A stretch of 64,000 nt of DNA, taken from positions 1-64,000 of the forward strand of contig JBARRO010000139.1 of assembly GCA_049644265.1 (NCBI GenBank), written 5' to 3'. This DNA comes from JBARRO01 sp049644265 (lineage in GTDB: Bacteria > Bacteroidota > Ignavibacteria > UBA10030). The translations under genes and the position numbers were made by a program. Of this stretch, positions 24,651 to 33,790 are shown piece after piece. The notes under the pieces were generated by a model. The model saw only the letters and a program-made list of their open reading frames with translations. It did not search any database and was not told the DNA's origin. Positions within the stretch are counted from its first letter, which is position 1. Each line of letters starts with the position of its first letter.

Positions 24651-27530
24651 TTAGGGTGTTGAGTCCCGACCCTTATCGCTGACGTTCCCTTCATCTTTCA
24701 ATGCATGTAGAATCGCATCGTGAATTCTGGGGCGAGCGCGTGCTATTCTGCCGAAGTTGCGACTCGGATAAACACGATTCGTGAGGAGGACAATAATCAC
24801 GTTCTTTTCCGGGTCCGCGACGACAGAAGTTCCTGTGAATCCCGTATGAAGAAACGTCTTCATCGACGTGAGCGTTCCGGAGAACGATCGCCCGGAAGTC
24901 TTCGTATCCCATCCAATTGCCCTGCTGTCCTTTTCCGACTGACGCTCGATGAACCTGGAAATAGTCTCTTTGCTGATGTAGCGCTTTCCTCCGTAGGTGC
25001 CGCCGTTGAGAAGCATTTGCATGAAGATCGCAAGGTCCGAGGTTGTCGAAAACAGACCCGCATGGCCCGACACTCCTCCGAGCGTCGCCGCATTCTCGTC
25101 ATGCACGCGGCCACGCACAGCCACTCCCGTGTGGCGCCAATACGTATCAACCTCCGTCGGGGCGATTCGGTCGATGAGGCGCTGCGGAGGATTGTACGTC
25201 GTGCTCCTCATCCCGAGCGGCTTGAAGAACAAAGAGTCCACGTACTTGTCCAGTCCGACGCCGGTGATTCTTTCTATCACCTTTCCTGTCGTAATTAATC
25301 CGAGGTCACTATACAAGGTCGAATCACCTGTTTTGTAGATCAGTCCTGTGGCAAAGACCGAGTCGACAACGCACTGGGAATCCTGACAGAAATCGTAGAA
25401 TCGCCTCCATGCCGGCAGTCCGCTGTTGTGAACCATCAGGTTGTAGAGCGTGATGTTCTCTTTTCCGTTTTGTCCAAACCGCGGGAGATACTGCACAACC
25501 CGGTCTTCCAGTCTCAACTTCCCTTCGTCTACAAGCCTCATTACTGCGCTTGTTGTTGCGATGACTTTTGTGACTGACGCGAGGTCGTAGATGGTGTTGA
25601 CGTCAACACGCTTTGAATAGAGCCCGTACTCGTAGCCGCCGAATGCTTTGTTGTAGACTATGACCCCATTCCTCGCGGCGAGGAGGACACCGCCCGGGAA
25701 GGCCGAATCTTGTATCGATGATTCTACGACATCGTCAACCTTTTGAAGTTCGGCTCTGTCGAATCCAACTTCCTCCGGCGCTCCAGTTCTCATCGTTGTT
25801 TTTGGATACTCAATGCCGTCGCCGAAATTGTAGACTCCCGGTACGGTGATCGGCAGTTTCCCCACCGCAGGAGATTCTGCAAACAGCACTTCCGCGGCGG
25901 CCTGCTCCATGACGTCCGCATCGGAGTACGTGCACACATACGCGTCGACCTGCGGAAACTCCATGACTACGTATGGATTTCCGAACGAGACAGCAACGAC
26001 AGGTTTTTTCAAAGCGAGGAGATTCTGCATCAACGCCGCCAGCTTGGGATCGACGAACCCGGTCATTTCACCGGAGCGGGTGTAGAGATGAAGCTGACAA
26101 AGCAGGATATCGGCGGTCTTTGCTTTCACGAGGAGCGAATCGTACTCCATCCGGTTGCTTCGGGGATCAATCGTCGCACGGCCAACCCTCCCACGCCGGG
26201 CCTGAAGAAGCCGATGGAACCCGTCGCCGGCAGAGGGATCCTCCGTGTCGGAAATAATGACGTCGAGGATTTTCGTCGTGTCCGTCTTCGGAAGAGGCAG
26301 AATGCCGCTCTTGTTTCCCAGGACCGTCACCGCTTTGCGCGCGATTTCCGTCGCGAGCAACTGATGCGGCCGCGTGCCAACCTGCTCGTAGATTTTGGCA
26401 ACATCAACGTATCGATTAGCATCCAAACCCATTCGCTGTTTGATCTTCAGCAGTTTCCGGACCGAACCGTTGATCCGCTCTTCAGTTATTTCTCCGTTCT
26501 TCACTGCAGCGACGATGGCATCGACGGCGAGGTCGGGGTCTACAGGCATGAGAACCAGGTCGACTCCGGCCTTGATAGCGAGGACCGCCGCCTCGCCCGG
26601 CGCATATTTTTTCGCCACACCGGCCATTTGCATGGCATCAGTGACCACAAGTCCGTCGAACTTCAATTCGTCTTTGAGGAGCTTCGTCGTGATGTTCGGC
26701 GAGACCGTTGCTGGAACGCCTGGAACTGAATCGTAGACGGGAACTGCGAGATGACCGATCATCACGGAGAGAGCTCCCGCGTTGAATGACTGGACGTATG
26801 GGGGAAGGTCACGTTTCTCCAACACGTCTTTGCCAAAGTTCAGAATGGAAAGACCAAGATGAGTGTCAACGTCCGTGTCCCCGTGTCCGGGGAAATGCTT
26901 CACGGTGGCGATCATGCCGCCGTCCTGGGTCCCTTTCACGAATGCGGCTCCCATTTCGGAAACCAGTTTCACCTCATCGCCAAACGCCCGAGTGTTGATG
27001 ACGGGATTCTTCGGGTTGACGTTCACGTCGATATCGGGTGCGTAGTTCTGATGAACTCCGAGCGCTCGTCCCTCGATTGCCGTGACCTTGCCGACTTCGT
27101 AGGCATAGCCAGGATTTCTCGTCGCTCCGATCGCCATCGCCCGCGGAAACGTCGTCGAGCCATGGACGCGCATCCCGACACCGTATTCAAAATCTCCTGC
27201 AATGAGCAGCGGAACATCGGCGTGTTCCTGGAGCTTGTTGATTTGCACGGCGTATTCGTACACATCTCCGATAGAGAAGATGAATCCTCCGAGTTTCCTC
27301 TCCTGAGTGAGGCGTTCAAGCTCTTGCCACCGGTCCGAGTCCTTCGGATAGTATTTCCCGAGCGTCCAGACAAAAACCAGCTGGGAGACTTTTTGTTCAA
27401 GCGGAAGACGCTGAAGGGTTGATTCAACCCAGTCGGGACCCACTGAGACGGTGGTTTGTGGGGGTATGGATGTGGAACAGCCGAGTCCAAGGAGGATAAC
27501 GAAAACGAAAATTGTGAGTGATTTGGTCAT
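24651..27530 (-). CDS. GH3 beta-N-acetylglucosaminidase (NagZ) fused to serine beta-lactamase-fold (AmiE-like) domain, lipoprotein
   Basis: 959 residues. A signal sequence with a lipobox-like GLGC places the N-terminus at a membrane, facing the periplasm or surface. Residues about 30-370 are GH3: the NagZ loop KHFPGHGDTDVDTH (211-224) carries the Asp/His acid-base dyad and VTDAM holds the nucleophile Asp298. A GH3 C-terminal domain follows to about 570. Residues about 590-940 are a class C beta-lactamase/S12 fold with SVTK (Ser652, Lys655), YSD and HTGFTGTS. In Bacillus, NagZ is a secreted lipoprotein and the adjacent AmiE is an S12-fold MurNAc-L-Ala amidase; here both seem joined. Predicted job: split muropeptides into GlcNAc, MurNAc and peptide outside the cytoplasm. 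Confidence 0.88.
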   Translation of the reverse strand: MTKSLTIFVFVILLGLGCSTSIPPQTTVSVGPDWVESTLQRLPLEQKVSQLVFVWTLGKYYPKDSDRWQELERLTQERKLGGFIFSIGDVYEYAVQINKLQEHADVPLLIAGDFEYGVGMRVHGSTTFPRAMAIGATRNPGYAYEVGKVTAIEGRALGVHQNYAPDIDVNVNPKNPVINTRAFGDEVKLVSEMGAAFVKGTQDGGMIATVKHFPGHGDTDVDTHLGLSILNFGKDVLEKRDLPPYVQSFNAGALSVMIGHLAVPVYDSVPGVPATVSPNITTKLLKDELKFDGLVVTDAMQMAGVAKKYAPGEAAVLAIKAGVDLVLMPVDPDLAVDAIVAAVKNGEITEERINGSVRKLLKIKQRMGLDANRYVDVAKIYEQVGTRPHQLLATEIARKAVTVLGNKSGILPLPKTDTTKILDVIISDTEDPSAGDGFHRLLQARRGRVGRATIDPRSNRMEYDSLLVKAKTADILLCQLHLYTRSGEMTGFVDPKLAALMQNLLALKKPVVAVSFGNPYVVMEFPQVDAYVCTYSDADVMEQAAAEVLFAESPAVGKLPITVPGVYNFGDGIEYPKTTMRTGAPEEVGFDRAELQKVDDVVESSIQDSAFPGGVLLAARNGVIVYNKAFGGYEYGLYSKRVDVNTIYDLASVTKVIATTSAVMRLVDEGKLRLEDRVVQYLPRFGQNGKENITLYNLMVHNSGLPAWRRFYDFCQDSQCVVDSVFATGLIYKTGDSTLYSDLGLITTGKVIERITGVGLDKYVDSLFFKPLGMRSTTYNPPQRLIDRIAPTEVDTYWRHTGVAVRGRVHDENAATLGGVSGHAGLFSTTSDLAIFMQMLLNGGTYGGKRYISKETISRFIERQSEKDSRAIGWDTKTSGRSFSGTLTSMKTFLHTGFTGTSVVADPEKNVIIVLLTNRVYPSRNFGRIARARPRIHDAILHALKDEGNVSDKGRDSTP

Positions 27531-27638
27531 GAGATGTGGAGGGCGATAAGTTGAGAGATCAGTGTTCAGTTTACCCGCCGGGTGACTTATCTGGAATTTC
27601 TGTCGTCTGCAATCTGTAATCTGTCGTCTGCACTCTGT

Positions 27639-28919
27639 TCACGCTTTCTTTTTTCCGAATTCCGGGTCGATTTTCACGAGCGCTGCCACGAGGAAGCCGG
27701 GGATCGTGGAAGCCATGACCCAGAGGAAGAAATTCTTGTAGCCGATGGCATCCTGGATTGCTCCGCTGAACATTCCGGGGAGCATCATCCCGAGGGCCAT
27801 GAATCCCGTGCAGATGGCATAGTGCGCGGTTTTATAGCGCCCTTCGGAAACCAGGATCATGAACATCATGTATGCAGTAAATCCGAATCCGTATCCGAAT
27901 TGCTCCACGGCTACGGCCGCGTTAATAAACAACAGGTTCGTCGGCTGCACATGAGAAAGGTAGACGAACATTGCATCGGGAAGATGTATGGACAGGACCA
28001 TGATCCAGAGCCAGAACTTGAGCCCCTTCTTCGCGATCACAAAGCCGCCGAGCAATCCGCCGAGCGTCAGAGCAATGATGCCGACCGTGCCGTAGACAAT
28101 TCCGACTTCGCTTGTGGTGAGGCCGAGCCCGCCTTTGTCCCGTGCGTCGAGGAGAAACGGCGATACGAGTTTGACCAGCTGAGCTTCGGCAAACCGATAC
28201 AGGAGAAGAAAGGCAAGAATAGTAATGATCTCCTTGCGCTTGAAGAACACAACGAACACTTCGAGGAATTTTGTGACAACTCCTGAGGATCCTTCACCAG
28301 GGTTTGAAACGTCGGATACGGGATACGGGAGGAGGAATTTGTGATAGATGAAGAACAGCAGGAAGAGGCCGGCGAGCAATCCGAAGGCAATCGACCAGGC
28401 AACCGTAATGCTTCCGCTGGTCGTTTCGATCGATCCCGCGAGAACCACGAGGGCGCCCTGAGCCGTGATCATCGCTATTCGATAGAAAGTGCTGCGTACT
28501 CCGACGAACGCCGCCTGCTGATGCTCCGGAAGAGCAAGCATGTAGAAGCCATCTGCAGCGATATCGTGCGTCGCAGAGCTGAACGCCATGAGCCAGAATA
28601 CCGCAAGCGTGTATTGGAAGAACGACGGCAGTGGAATCGTCAGCGCGACCCCAGCGAGTCCTGCTCCGATGAGTAGCTGCATCGTAATGATCCAGAATCG
28701 CTTGGTCTTGAGAATGTCGACCACAGGGCTCCACAGCGGCTTGATGACCCACGGGAGGTAGAGCCAGCTTGTATACAGGGCGATGTCGGTGTTCGAGATC
28801 CCCATACGTTTGTACATGATGACGGAAACCGTCATCACAACGACGTACGGAAGGCCCTCGGCAAAGTAAAGAGTCGGGACCCAAGCCCAGGGATTGCGGG
28901 ATGCGGGAGTAGAGGCCAT
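27639..28919 (-). CDS. MFS permease, AmpG-like (muropeptide or amino-sugar import)
   Basis: 426 residues with about 12 hydrophobic helices. The start region WVPTLYFAEGLPYVVVMTVSV and the LYTSWLYLPWVIKPLWSPVVD segment are typical of the AmpG/PAT branch of MFS. Enterobacterial AmpG imports GlcNAc-anhydroMurNAc-peptides; in Tannerella an AmpG-like protein (MurT) imports free MurNAc. Because the neighbouring NagZ fusion is predicted to act outside the cytoplasm, import of a monosaccharide is the more coherent guess here. Transcribed just before the NagZ fusion gene. Confidence 0.87.
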   Translation of the reverse strand: MASTPASRNPWAWVPTLYFAEGLPYVVVMTVSVIMYKRMGISNTDIALYTSWLYLPWVIKPLWSPVVDILKTKRFWIITMQLLIGAGLAGVALTIPLPSFFQYTLAVFWLMAFSSATHDIAADGFYMLALPEHQQAAFVGVRSTFYRIAMITAQGALVVLAGSIETTSGSITVAWSIAFGLLAGLFLLFFIYHKFLLPYPVSDVSNPGEGSSGVVTKFLEVFVVFFKRKEIITILAFLLLYRFAEAQLVKLVSPFLLDARDKGGLGLTTSEVGIVYGTVGIIALTLGGLLGGFVIAKKGLKFWLWIMVLSIHLPDAMFVYLSHVQPTNLLFINAAVAVEQFGYGFGFTAYMMFMILVSEGRYKTAHYAICTGFMALGMMLPGMFSGAIQDAIGYKNFFLWVMASTIPGFLVAALVKIDPEFGKKKA

Positions 28920-28929
28920 GAGAGTGATA

Positions 28930-29234
28930 AGGTTTAATAAGGAGTATTCAGTTCGTTGGATATTGGGTGTTGGTTATTGAGTGTTGGACATTGAAAAAGA
29001 TTCAATTTCCAATAACGAATGTTTGGGAGTTGGGCATTGAAAAAAGACTCAACATCCAATAGCATCGTCCGATGTCCAATTACCAAGGAGTAAGACCTTG
29101 AGAGTTGATCATTGGGAGTTGGAAATTGAAAGCTGAAAGATTCAAATTCCAATACCCAACAATCAACATCCAACGTTCAAGGGAACACACCTTGGACATT
29201 GGAAATTGGCTATTGGAGATTGGACATTGAATCT
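28930..29234. repeat. ttggacattgaa-type repeat block, about 300 bases
   Basis: The whole gap between the SpoIID gene and the permease gene is made of variants of ttggacattga, ttgggagttgg and their complements ttcaatttccaa and caacatccaac. Alternating orientation allows several imperfect stem-loops, for example gttggaaattgaaa against ttcaaattccaatacccaac near 29115-29160. No gene or clear promoter is seen in it. It ends within a base or so of the SpoIID gene stop. Confidence 0.75.
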
Positions 29235-30563
29235 TCAATACAGTTTCTGAAGTTCCGCCCCACGAAAATAGTGTTTCACAATTTCTTCCGCGCCGAATCC
29301 TTTGGCAGCCATCACGGCAGCGCCGATCTGGCAAAGTCCGACTCCGTGTCCCCAACCACCGCCGCGGAGCGTGAATTGTGTTGGAGTTCCCTGCGAGTCC
29401 TTTTCCGTCTCCACAATGAACGCGGAGCTGTACAGATGACTCTTCGAAAGCCACCGACGGATTTCCAGTTCTTTTCCTACAACAATCGTCTTTTTGGTCC
29501 CCTCAATCCTGAGCCGGAAGATTCTGCCCGACGGACCACGCTGCAACGGGACCAGGTTCAGGATGGTTCCAAAGTCAATGCCCGACTTCGACTTGATAAG
29601 TTCTTCGAGCGCTTCGCGATTGTAGACCACCGTCCAACGGAAGAAATCCGTGGTTTCCTGGTCAAACGACGGCAGGACCTGTTTCAGAATCTTTCCGTCC
29701 GCGGTGTTGCAATACGCGTCGGGGGAAGAATGAAGCCACTCAGCTGCGCGGGATTCAGTGACAACGGGAGCGTAGTGATTTGCTGAATCGGAAACGGAGC
29801 TGAGATACGGGATGGACAACTCTTCCCAACAGCTTTCAAACAGCTCCGACAGCCCTCCGCAAGACTTGGAGAATCGCGCATCGCAAACCTGATTATCGTG
29901 AATCAGAAACGTGCCCCGGGTTGCTTCCACGGCCTCGGCGGCGGCCTTCGAAATGATTTTCGTGAGGCCTTGGTAGCGCTGGCAATGGTCGTCCGCACAA
30001 ACGTCGAACAGGGCATGATCCTCGCGGTCATACCAGCGAACAATTTCCTCTGCAGTCTGGCGCGATCTCTGCGAAGGGACGCCGACGTTCTTCTTTTCCC
30101 GTTCAAGCATCGCGACGAGCCAGCTTCGGGAGGTGATCGCGTGGGCCTTGAGCAAGTCAATCGGAGCTTCCGCGCTCATTTCCGATGAGATGACACTCTT
30201 GAGGTATTCTTCAACACCGACCTCGTTGATGGCTGTAATGGTGCCATCCTCCCTGGCGAGCAGGCGAAGACTGCCGGGAAATGTCTGCGTCTCCCTCCGC
30301 TCCCAGTGAAATCCGACTCCAATCGTCACGTTCGCAAGCTTGAACGGCAGACCCTCGAGCGGTTTGCAGAGGAATTCCTTCTGCCGGATAATTTCTTTCC
30401 CGGTTTTGTTCTTAAGAACCACTGCACCATGTTCGACGCTCGCGGTAAATTCCCCCTGGACTCCAAACACATTCCCTACAACAAATTTCCCGTCAAACGA
30501 CCCTTCGACGCGAGGCTCGTGCTCGAACATTCCGACGGTGATAAGGGGCTCTTTGGAAACCAT
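29235..30563 (-). CDS. SpoIID/LytB domain protein (probable peptidoglycan lytic transglycosylase)
   Basis: 442 residues. The SpoIID core is clear: NEVGVEEYLKSVISSEMS contains the catalytic Glu region, LKAHAITSRSWL follows, and SCGGLSELFESCW, GWGHGVGLCQIGA and MAAKGFGAEEIVKHYF make the rest. Characterised SpoIID cuts denuded glycan strands and leaves anhydroMurNAc ends. No clear signal peptide is visible from this start (MVSKEPLITVG), so location is unclear; the ATG is directly abutted by a gaaactagaaact repeat with no ribosome-binding site. Its place in this locus suggests a role in making or trimming recyclable wall fragments. Confidence 0.85.
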   Translation of the reverse strand: MVSKEPLITVGMFEHEPRVEGSFDGKFVVGNVFGVQGEFTASVEHGAVVLKNKTGKEIIRQKEFLCKPLEGLPFKLANVTIGVGFHWERRETQTFPGSLRLLAREDGTITAINEVGVEEYLKSVISSEMSAEAPIDLLKAHAITSRSWLVAMLEREKKNVGVPSQRSRQTAEEIVRWYDREDHALFDVCADDHCQRYQGLTKIISKAAAEAVEATRGTFLIHDNQVCDARFSKSCGGLSELFESCWEELSIPYLSSVSDSANHYAPVVTESRAAEWLHSSPDAYCNTADGKILKQVLPSFDQETTDFFRWTVVYNREALEELIKSKSGIDFGTILNLVPLQRGPSGRIFRLRIEGTKKTIVVGKELEIRRWLSKSHLYSSAFIVETEKDSQGTPTQFTLRGGGWGHGVGLCQIGAAVMAAKGFGAEEIVKHYFRGAELQKLY

Positions 30564-30640
30564 TGGGAGTTTCTAGTTTCTAGTTTCTGGTTTCTGGTTT
30601 AGAGTTTAGAGTTTAGAGTTTCTAGTTTCTGCGCCGAGCC
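30563..30640. repeat. gtttctagtttctggttt / gagtttagagttt repeat tract
   Basis: About a dozen imperfect copies of the words gtttctagtttct and gagttta. The tract touches the SpoIID start codon. Confidence 0.75.
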
Positions 30641-30664
30641 GAGGATCGCAGAGTTGCTGAATGC

Positions 30665-31636
30665 TCATTCAGCCCTTGCGATCTTCTGCATATCGTCGTC
30701 CTCGATGGTTACCTCACGAAAGATCGCTTCGACCATCTTTGCGTCCAGACTTCGAAAATCCTTTTCGCGGGGAGTGACGATGAGTCCGCCGATGTCGACA
30801 GCAGCCGGACTGATCAGGACCTGCTTATCACCCTTCTTGAAGTACACTTCGGGTCGGTGTTTTCGACGCGGGAATACAATGAGCCGCCACAAACGGCCGG
30901 TGCAGGAACAAAGGACATTCATCATTGGCTCTTCAACCGTTCCAAAAGCGTGTTTCCACACCTTCAGAAGATTCAAGAACGAGTTTTCGAGTTCGGATTG
31001 GTCCTTCGACTCCAGCACAACGACTTGTCGGCCATAGTTTTGGAGCAAGAACTTCGAAACAGATCCCTTGTTTTTCAACAGAACCCGTCGCTTCGGATCC
31101 AGCGCTTCTTTTTCCACCGGTATTGCTCCGGAAGGACTCGCCTGAAAATGCATATGGTCTGGGGCGGAGGCCCCACATCGAGGCCCGTTGTAGAAAACTG
31201 TGAAGCCCGGACTCAGGTCTTTCGCCAGGTTCAAAAACGTGTGAACGAACGGCTCGAGCGACTGCGGTATATGCGCGAGATTGGAAATCGTATAGTGTTG
31301 CCTGAAGATTGGAGCCGGATTGCAGAGGACGAGAAAATCCTCCCCGTACAATATCCCCTGCTGCTCTTTGGGCAGGTTTTCGACACACAGAAAGCAGGGC
31401 CGCGCTTCGATCGACTTCGCATCTACCTTTGCGCCGGTGCTGACAATCCTGCCAGGATTCCATTGGAGCCACGCCGAGAATCCCGTGCACTGAATTTCAC
31501 GGATCTGGATCTTTTCCAAGGAAGCGTAGCCCGCGGCGAGCGTTTTCCACGATCGCTTCTGTTGCTCGAGCAACTGGAGCGATAGCGAACTCAGACTCGC
31601 ACCACCACGACGAAATGTTTTGAAGAGCTTATCCAC
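30665..31636 (-). CDS. DUF4922 protein, GalT/Apa2-like HIT-superfamily enzyme
   Basis: 323 residues. The N-terminal half has ARPCFLCVENLP and the fingerprint of DUF4922; HMHFQ at residues 161-165 (APDHMHFQA) matches the HxHxQ active site of the GalT branch of the HIT superfamily, where the middle His forms a covalent nucleotidyl intermediate. GalT, Apa2 and GDP-hexose phosphorylases belong to this branch, so a nucleotide-sugar transferase or phosphorylase activity is a reasonable inference. No substrate is established from sequence. Sits inside the wall-recycling locus, between SpoIID and GNAT genes. Confidence 0.78.
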   Translation of the reverse strand: MDKLFKTFRRGGASLSSLSLQLLEQQKRSWKTLAAGYASLEKIQIREIQCTGFSAWLQWNPGRIVSTGAKVDAKSIEARPCFLCVENLPKEQQGILYGEDFLVLCNPAPIFRQHYTISNLAHIPQSLEPFVHTFLNLAKDLSPGFTVFYNGPRCGASAPDHMHFQASPSGAIPVEKEALDPKRRVLLKNKGSVSKFLLQNYGRQVVVLESKDQSELENSFLNLLKVWKHAFGTVEEPMMNVLCSCTGRLWRLIVFPRRKHRPEVYFKKGDKQVLISPAAVDIGGLIVTPREKDFRSLDAKMVEAIFREVTIEDDDMQKIARAE

Positions 31637-31748
31637 GAAGAAATACCACGAAGGTCACTAAGGACACAAAGGAAAGAAATAATATTGAGAGAGAATCGTT
31701 GGACCGATTTCGAATAAAACCCTTAGTGTTCTTCGTGTCCTTCGTGGT
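31630..31748. repeat. Paired cacgaagg repeat tracts in opposite orientation
   Basis: ccacgaaggtcactaagg (from about 31645) and cttcgtgtccttcgtggttcac (from about 31728) are inverted relative to each other, with about 60 bases of AT-richer DNA between. The left part overlaps the first codons of the DUF4922 gene and the right part reaches the GNAT stop codon. Confidence 0.7.
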
Positions 31749-32264
31749 TCACTTTCCTTTCTTGACAGACTGAACCGGAACATACCCAATATAGTGGTTG
31801 ACCTTCGTGGAGCCCATGGTGAAGGGCTCTTCTTCTGCGACCTGGAATCCCATACCCTTATACCAATCCACCGCCGAGCGGTTTTCCACCATCACTCCCA
31901 GCCAGATTCTATCCAACCCATGTGAGACAGCTTCGTCGGCAGCCATCACCATGAGTGTTCGCCCGATGCCCTTGCTTTGAAACTCCGGAAGTATATAAAG
32001 GGAGGAAACATAATGCCGTTCTTCTTCTTTGTTGAACTTTGTACGTACAAATCCGGCAACGGTGCCTTCGGCTTCTGCCACAAATCCGTTCACCGTCGGG
32101 TCCGCGAAGAGTTTCTTCATCGACGCTTCGTCGTAGGTTTTTTCGAGATAAGATGTGAGGTCGGATTCCGGAATGAACGAATACGCATCGAGCCATGTCT
32201 TCCGGAGAATTTCGCGGATGGGGGACAGGTCTCGTTCCTGCCATCGGCGGTACGTGATGGTCAT
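31749..32264 (-). CDS. GNAT-family N-acetyltransferase
   Basis: 171 residues with a complete GNAT fold: SSLYILPEFQSKGIGRTLM is the acetyl-CoA pyrophosphate-binding motif (Q/RxxGxG), and GLDRIWLGVMVENRSAVDWYKGMGF is the C-terminal motif B. The acceptor is unknown. In this setting an amino sugar or peptide amine is possible. Its ATG overlaps the end of the GT2 gene by 4 bases, so the two are translationally coupled. Confidence 0.88.
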   Translation of the reverse strand: MTITYRRWQERDLSPIREILRKTWLDAYSFIPESDLTSYLEKTYDEASMKKLFADPTVNGFVAEAEGTVAGFVRTKFNKEEERHYVSSLYILPEFQSKGIGRTLMVMAADEAVSHGLDRIWLGVMVENRSAVDWYKGMGFQVAEEEPFTMGSTKVNHYIGYVPVQSVKKGK

Positions 32265-33760
32265 CCCTTCTTCCCCGACCGGTTCATCTGCTGGCGGGCA
32301 AGCATCTCAATCGTGCGGATCCTGTCCTTGTAGGAATCGTTGCGGTTGGCTTTTTCCACGGAGAGCGCGGCGTCGGTGTTACCCTCCCAGCGCCTGCAAA
32401 GATAGATGGGCTCGAAAATTCTGCCGATCTGATATTCGCGTGACAGCCGGAGAGCAACTGCATAATCTTCGCCGTAGCTGACGTTGGGAAGTTTCACTTC
32501 TCTCAGCAATGCAGTGTTAAAGGCCCGCGGGGCGCCAAGGCCATTGATCCGAAGCGCATTGTTGCGGCCGTTACCGGGAGTCCATTCTTTGTGGTCGATC
32601 AGTCCGGGAGGTATCTCTTCAAGCTTCATGTTCACAAGTTTGTACGAACCAATGACCATGGCGTAGTGACCACCGCGGAAGAGATCGACAACTTTTTGGA
32701 GCGTGGTGTCTCCGCTGTAGATATCGTCTGAATCAAGCTGGACTGCATAGCGTCCACAGTATTCCGACTGAACGGCTTCATTCCAGCACCCTCCGATGCC
32801 GAGGTCCTGGCGGGAGGGGATAAGATGTTTCACCAACCGGTTTTGACCGGACAGGTCTGATAGTATCCGCGTTGTTCCGTCCGTCGAATGGTTGTCGACC
32901 ACGATAATGTTGAAAGGAAAATCTGTCTTCTGCTTCATCACGCTGTTCACCGCATCGCCGATGGTCAGCTCCCGGTTGCGAACCGGAATGATCACACTCG
33001 CTTCAGTCACGAACGCCGCTGTAGACTTCGGGACTTTCTTGAATTTTGGCTTCAGATACACTTCAACGTTCTTCAGGTGCCGGGTGGCGACATCCTCCAA
33101 TTCTATCTGCACCTGCCGGTTCTTCGGGTCGACGTAATCGAAGAGTTTCTCTCCAGTCTTCCGGAGATCCGACTCAACAGCCGTGCAGAGATATTCCTGG
33201 ATGTGAAAGAGGGAATGGTCGATCGAAACTTTCAATCGCAAATCGTAGAGCCCGGCCCGTTCAACGATGCTGATTGCTCCGTAGCGCTTCAGGGCTTTTC
33301 TGATCGCTGCCGTTCCAAAGAGCATCAAGGGGCCAAAATCGAAGCCATCGCGGATGCTGCCGAACTGATAGTCATTTACGGGATGCTCCGACCGAATACC
33401 GTTCTTCACGTCAAAATAATCCGCATAGACCATTCCCACACCCGGAAGCTCTGCCAAGGCGACCAATCGCTCAAGTGCGGACTGACCCAGCTGAATTTCC
33501 TGTGAACGAGTCGCAAAGAGAACGAAGTCAGTCTTTATTTTTGCGATCAGTTCATTGACCGTCTTTCCCGAGGTGAACGCGTCCGAGCGGACTCCTTCGC
33601 AGTTTGGGTAGGAGCCGGCAAAATCCCCGCCATGCACGACGAAGATCTTCTGGACGAGAGACGAAGTGAAAAATTGTTTGAGGGTATTCTGAAAATCCAG
33701 ATTGGGATTGTAAGGCAGAACAACAGAGATCGAACTCATGCGATTGAGGCTTTCATTCAA
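32261..33760 (-). CDS. Glycosyltransferase family 2 protein with two GT-A-like halves
   Basis: 499 residues. Residues about 10-230 look like a degenerate GT-A fold (SISVVLPYNPNLDF and later LPGVGMVYADYFDV). Residues about 250-490 are a canonical GT2: EASVIIPVRNRELTIGDAV, IIVVDNHSTDGTTRIL, and LDSDDIY as the metal- and nucleotide-binding DxD. No membrane helices, so it acts in the cytoplasm or at the membrane face. Acceptor and donor unknown. It is embedded in the putative wall-recycling locus and overlaps the GNAT gene. Confidence 0.85.
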   Translation of the reverse strand: MNESLNRMSSISVVLPYNPNLDFQNTLKQFFTSSLVQKIFVVHGGDFAGSYPNCEGVRSDAFTSGKTVNELIAKIKTDFVLFATRSQEIQLGQSALERLVALAELPGVGMVYADYFDVKNGIRSEHPVNDYQFGSIRDGFDFGPLMLFGTAAIRKALKRYGAISIVERAGLYDLRLKVSIDHSLFHIQEYLCTAVESDLRKTGEKLFDYVDPKNRQVQIELEDVATRHLKNVEVYLKPKFKKVPKSTAAFVTEASVIIPVRNRELTIGDAVNSVMKQKTDFPFNIIVVDNHSTDGTTRILSDLSGQNRLVKHLIPSRQDLGIGGCWNEAVQSEYCGRYAVQLDSDDIYSGDTTLQKVVDLFRGGHYAMVIGSYKLVNMKLEEIPPGLIDHKEWTPGNGRNNALRINGLGAPRAFNTALLREVKLPNVSYGEDYAVALRLSREYQIGRIFEPIYLCRRWEGNTDAALSVEKANRNDSYKDRIRTIEMLARQQMNRSGKKG

Positions 33761-33790
33761 CAGTTGGATAAAACTACGAGACGGCGAATG

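Noticed and set aside
25743..26729. 328-residue plus-strand frame opposite the NagZ fusion
   Set aside because: Same reasoning: antisense to a well-supported gene, no domain.
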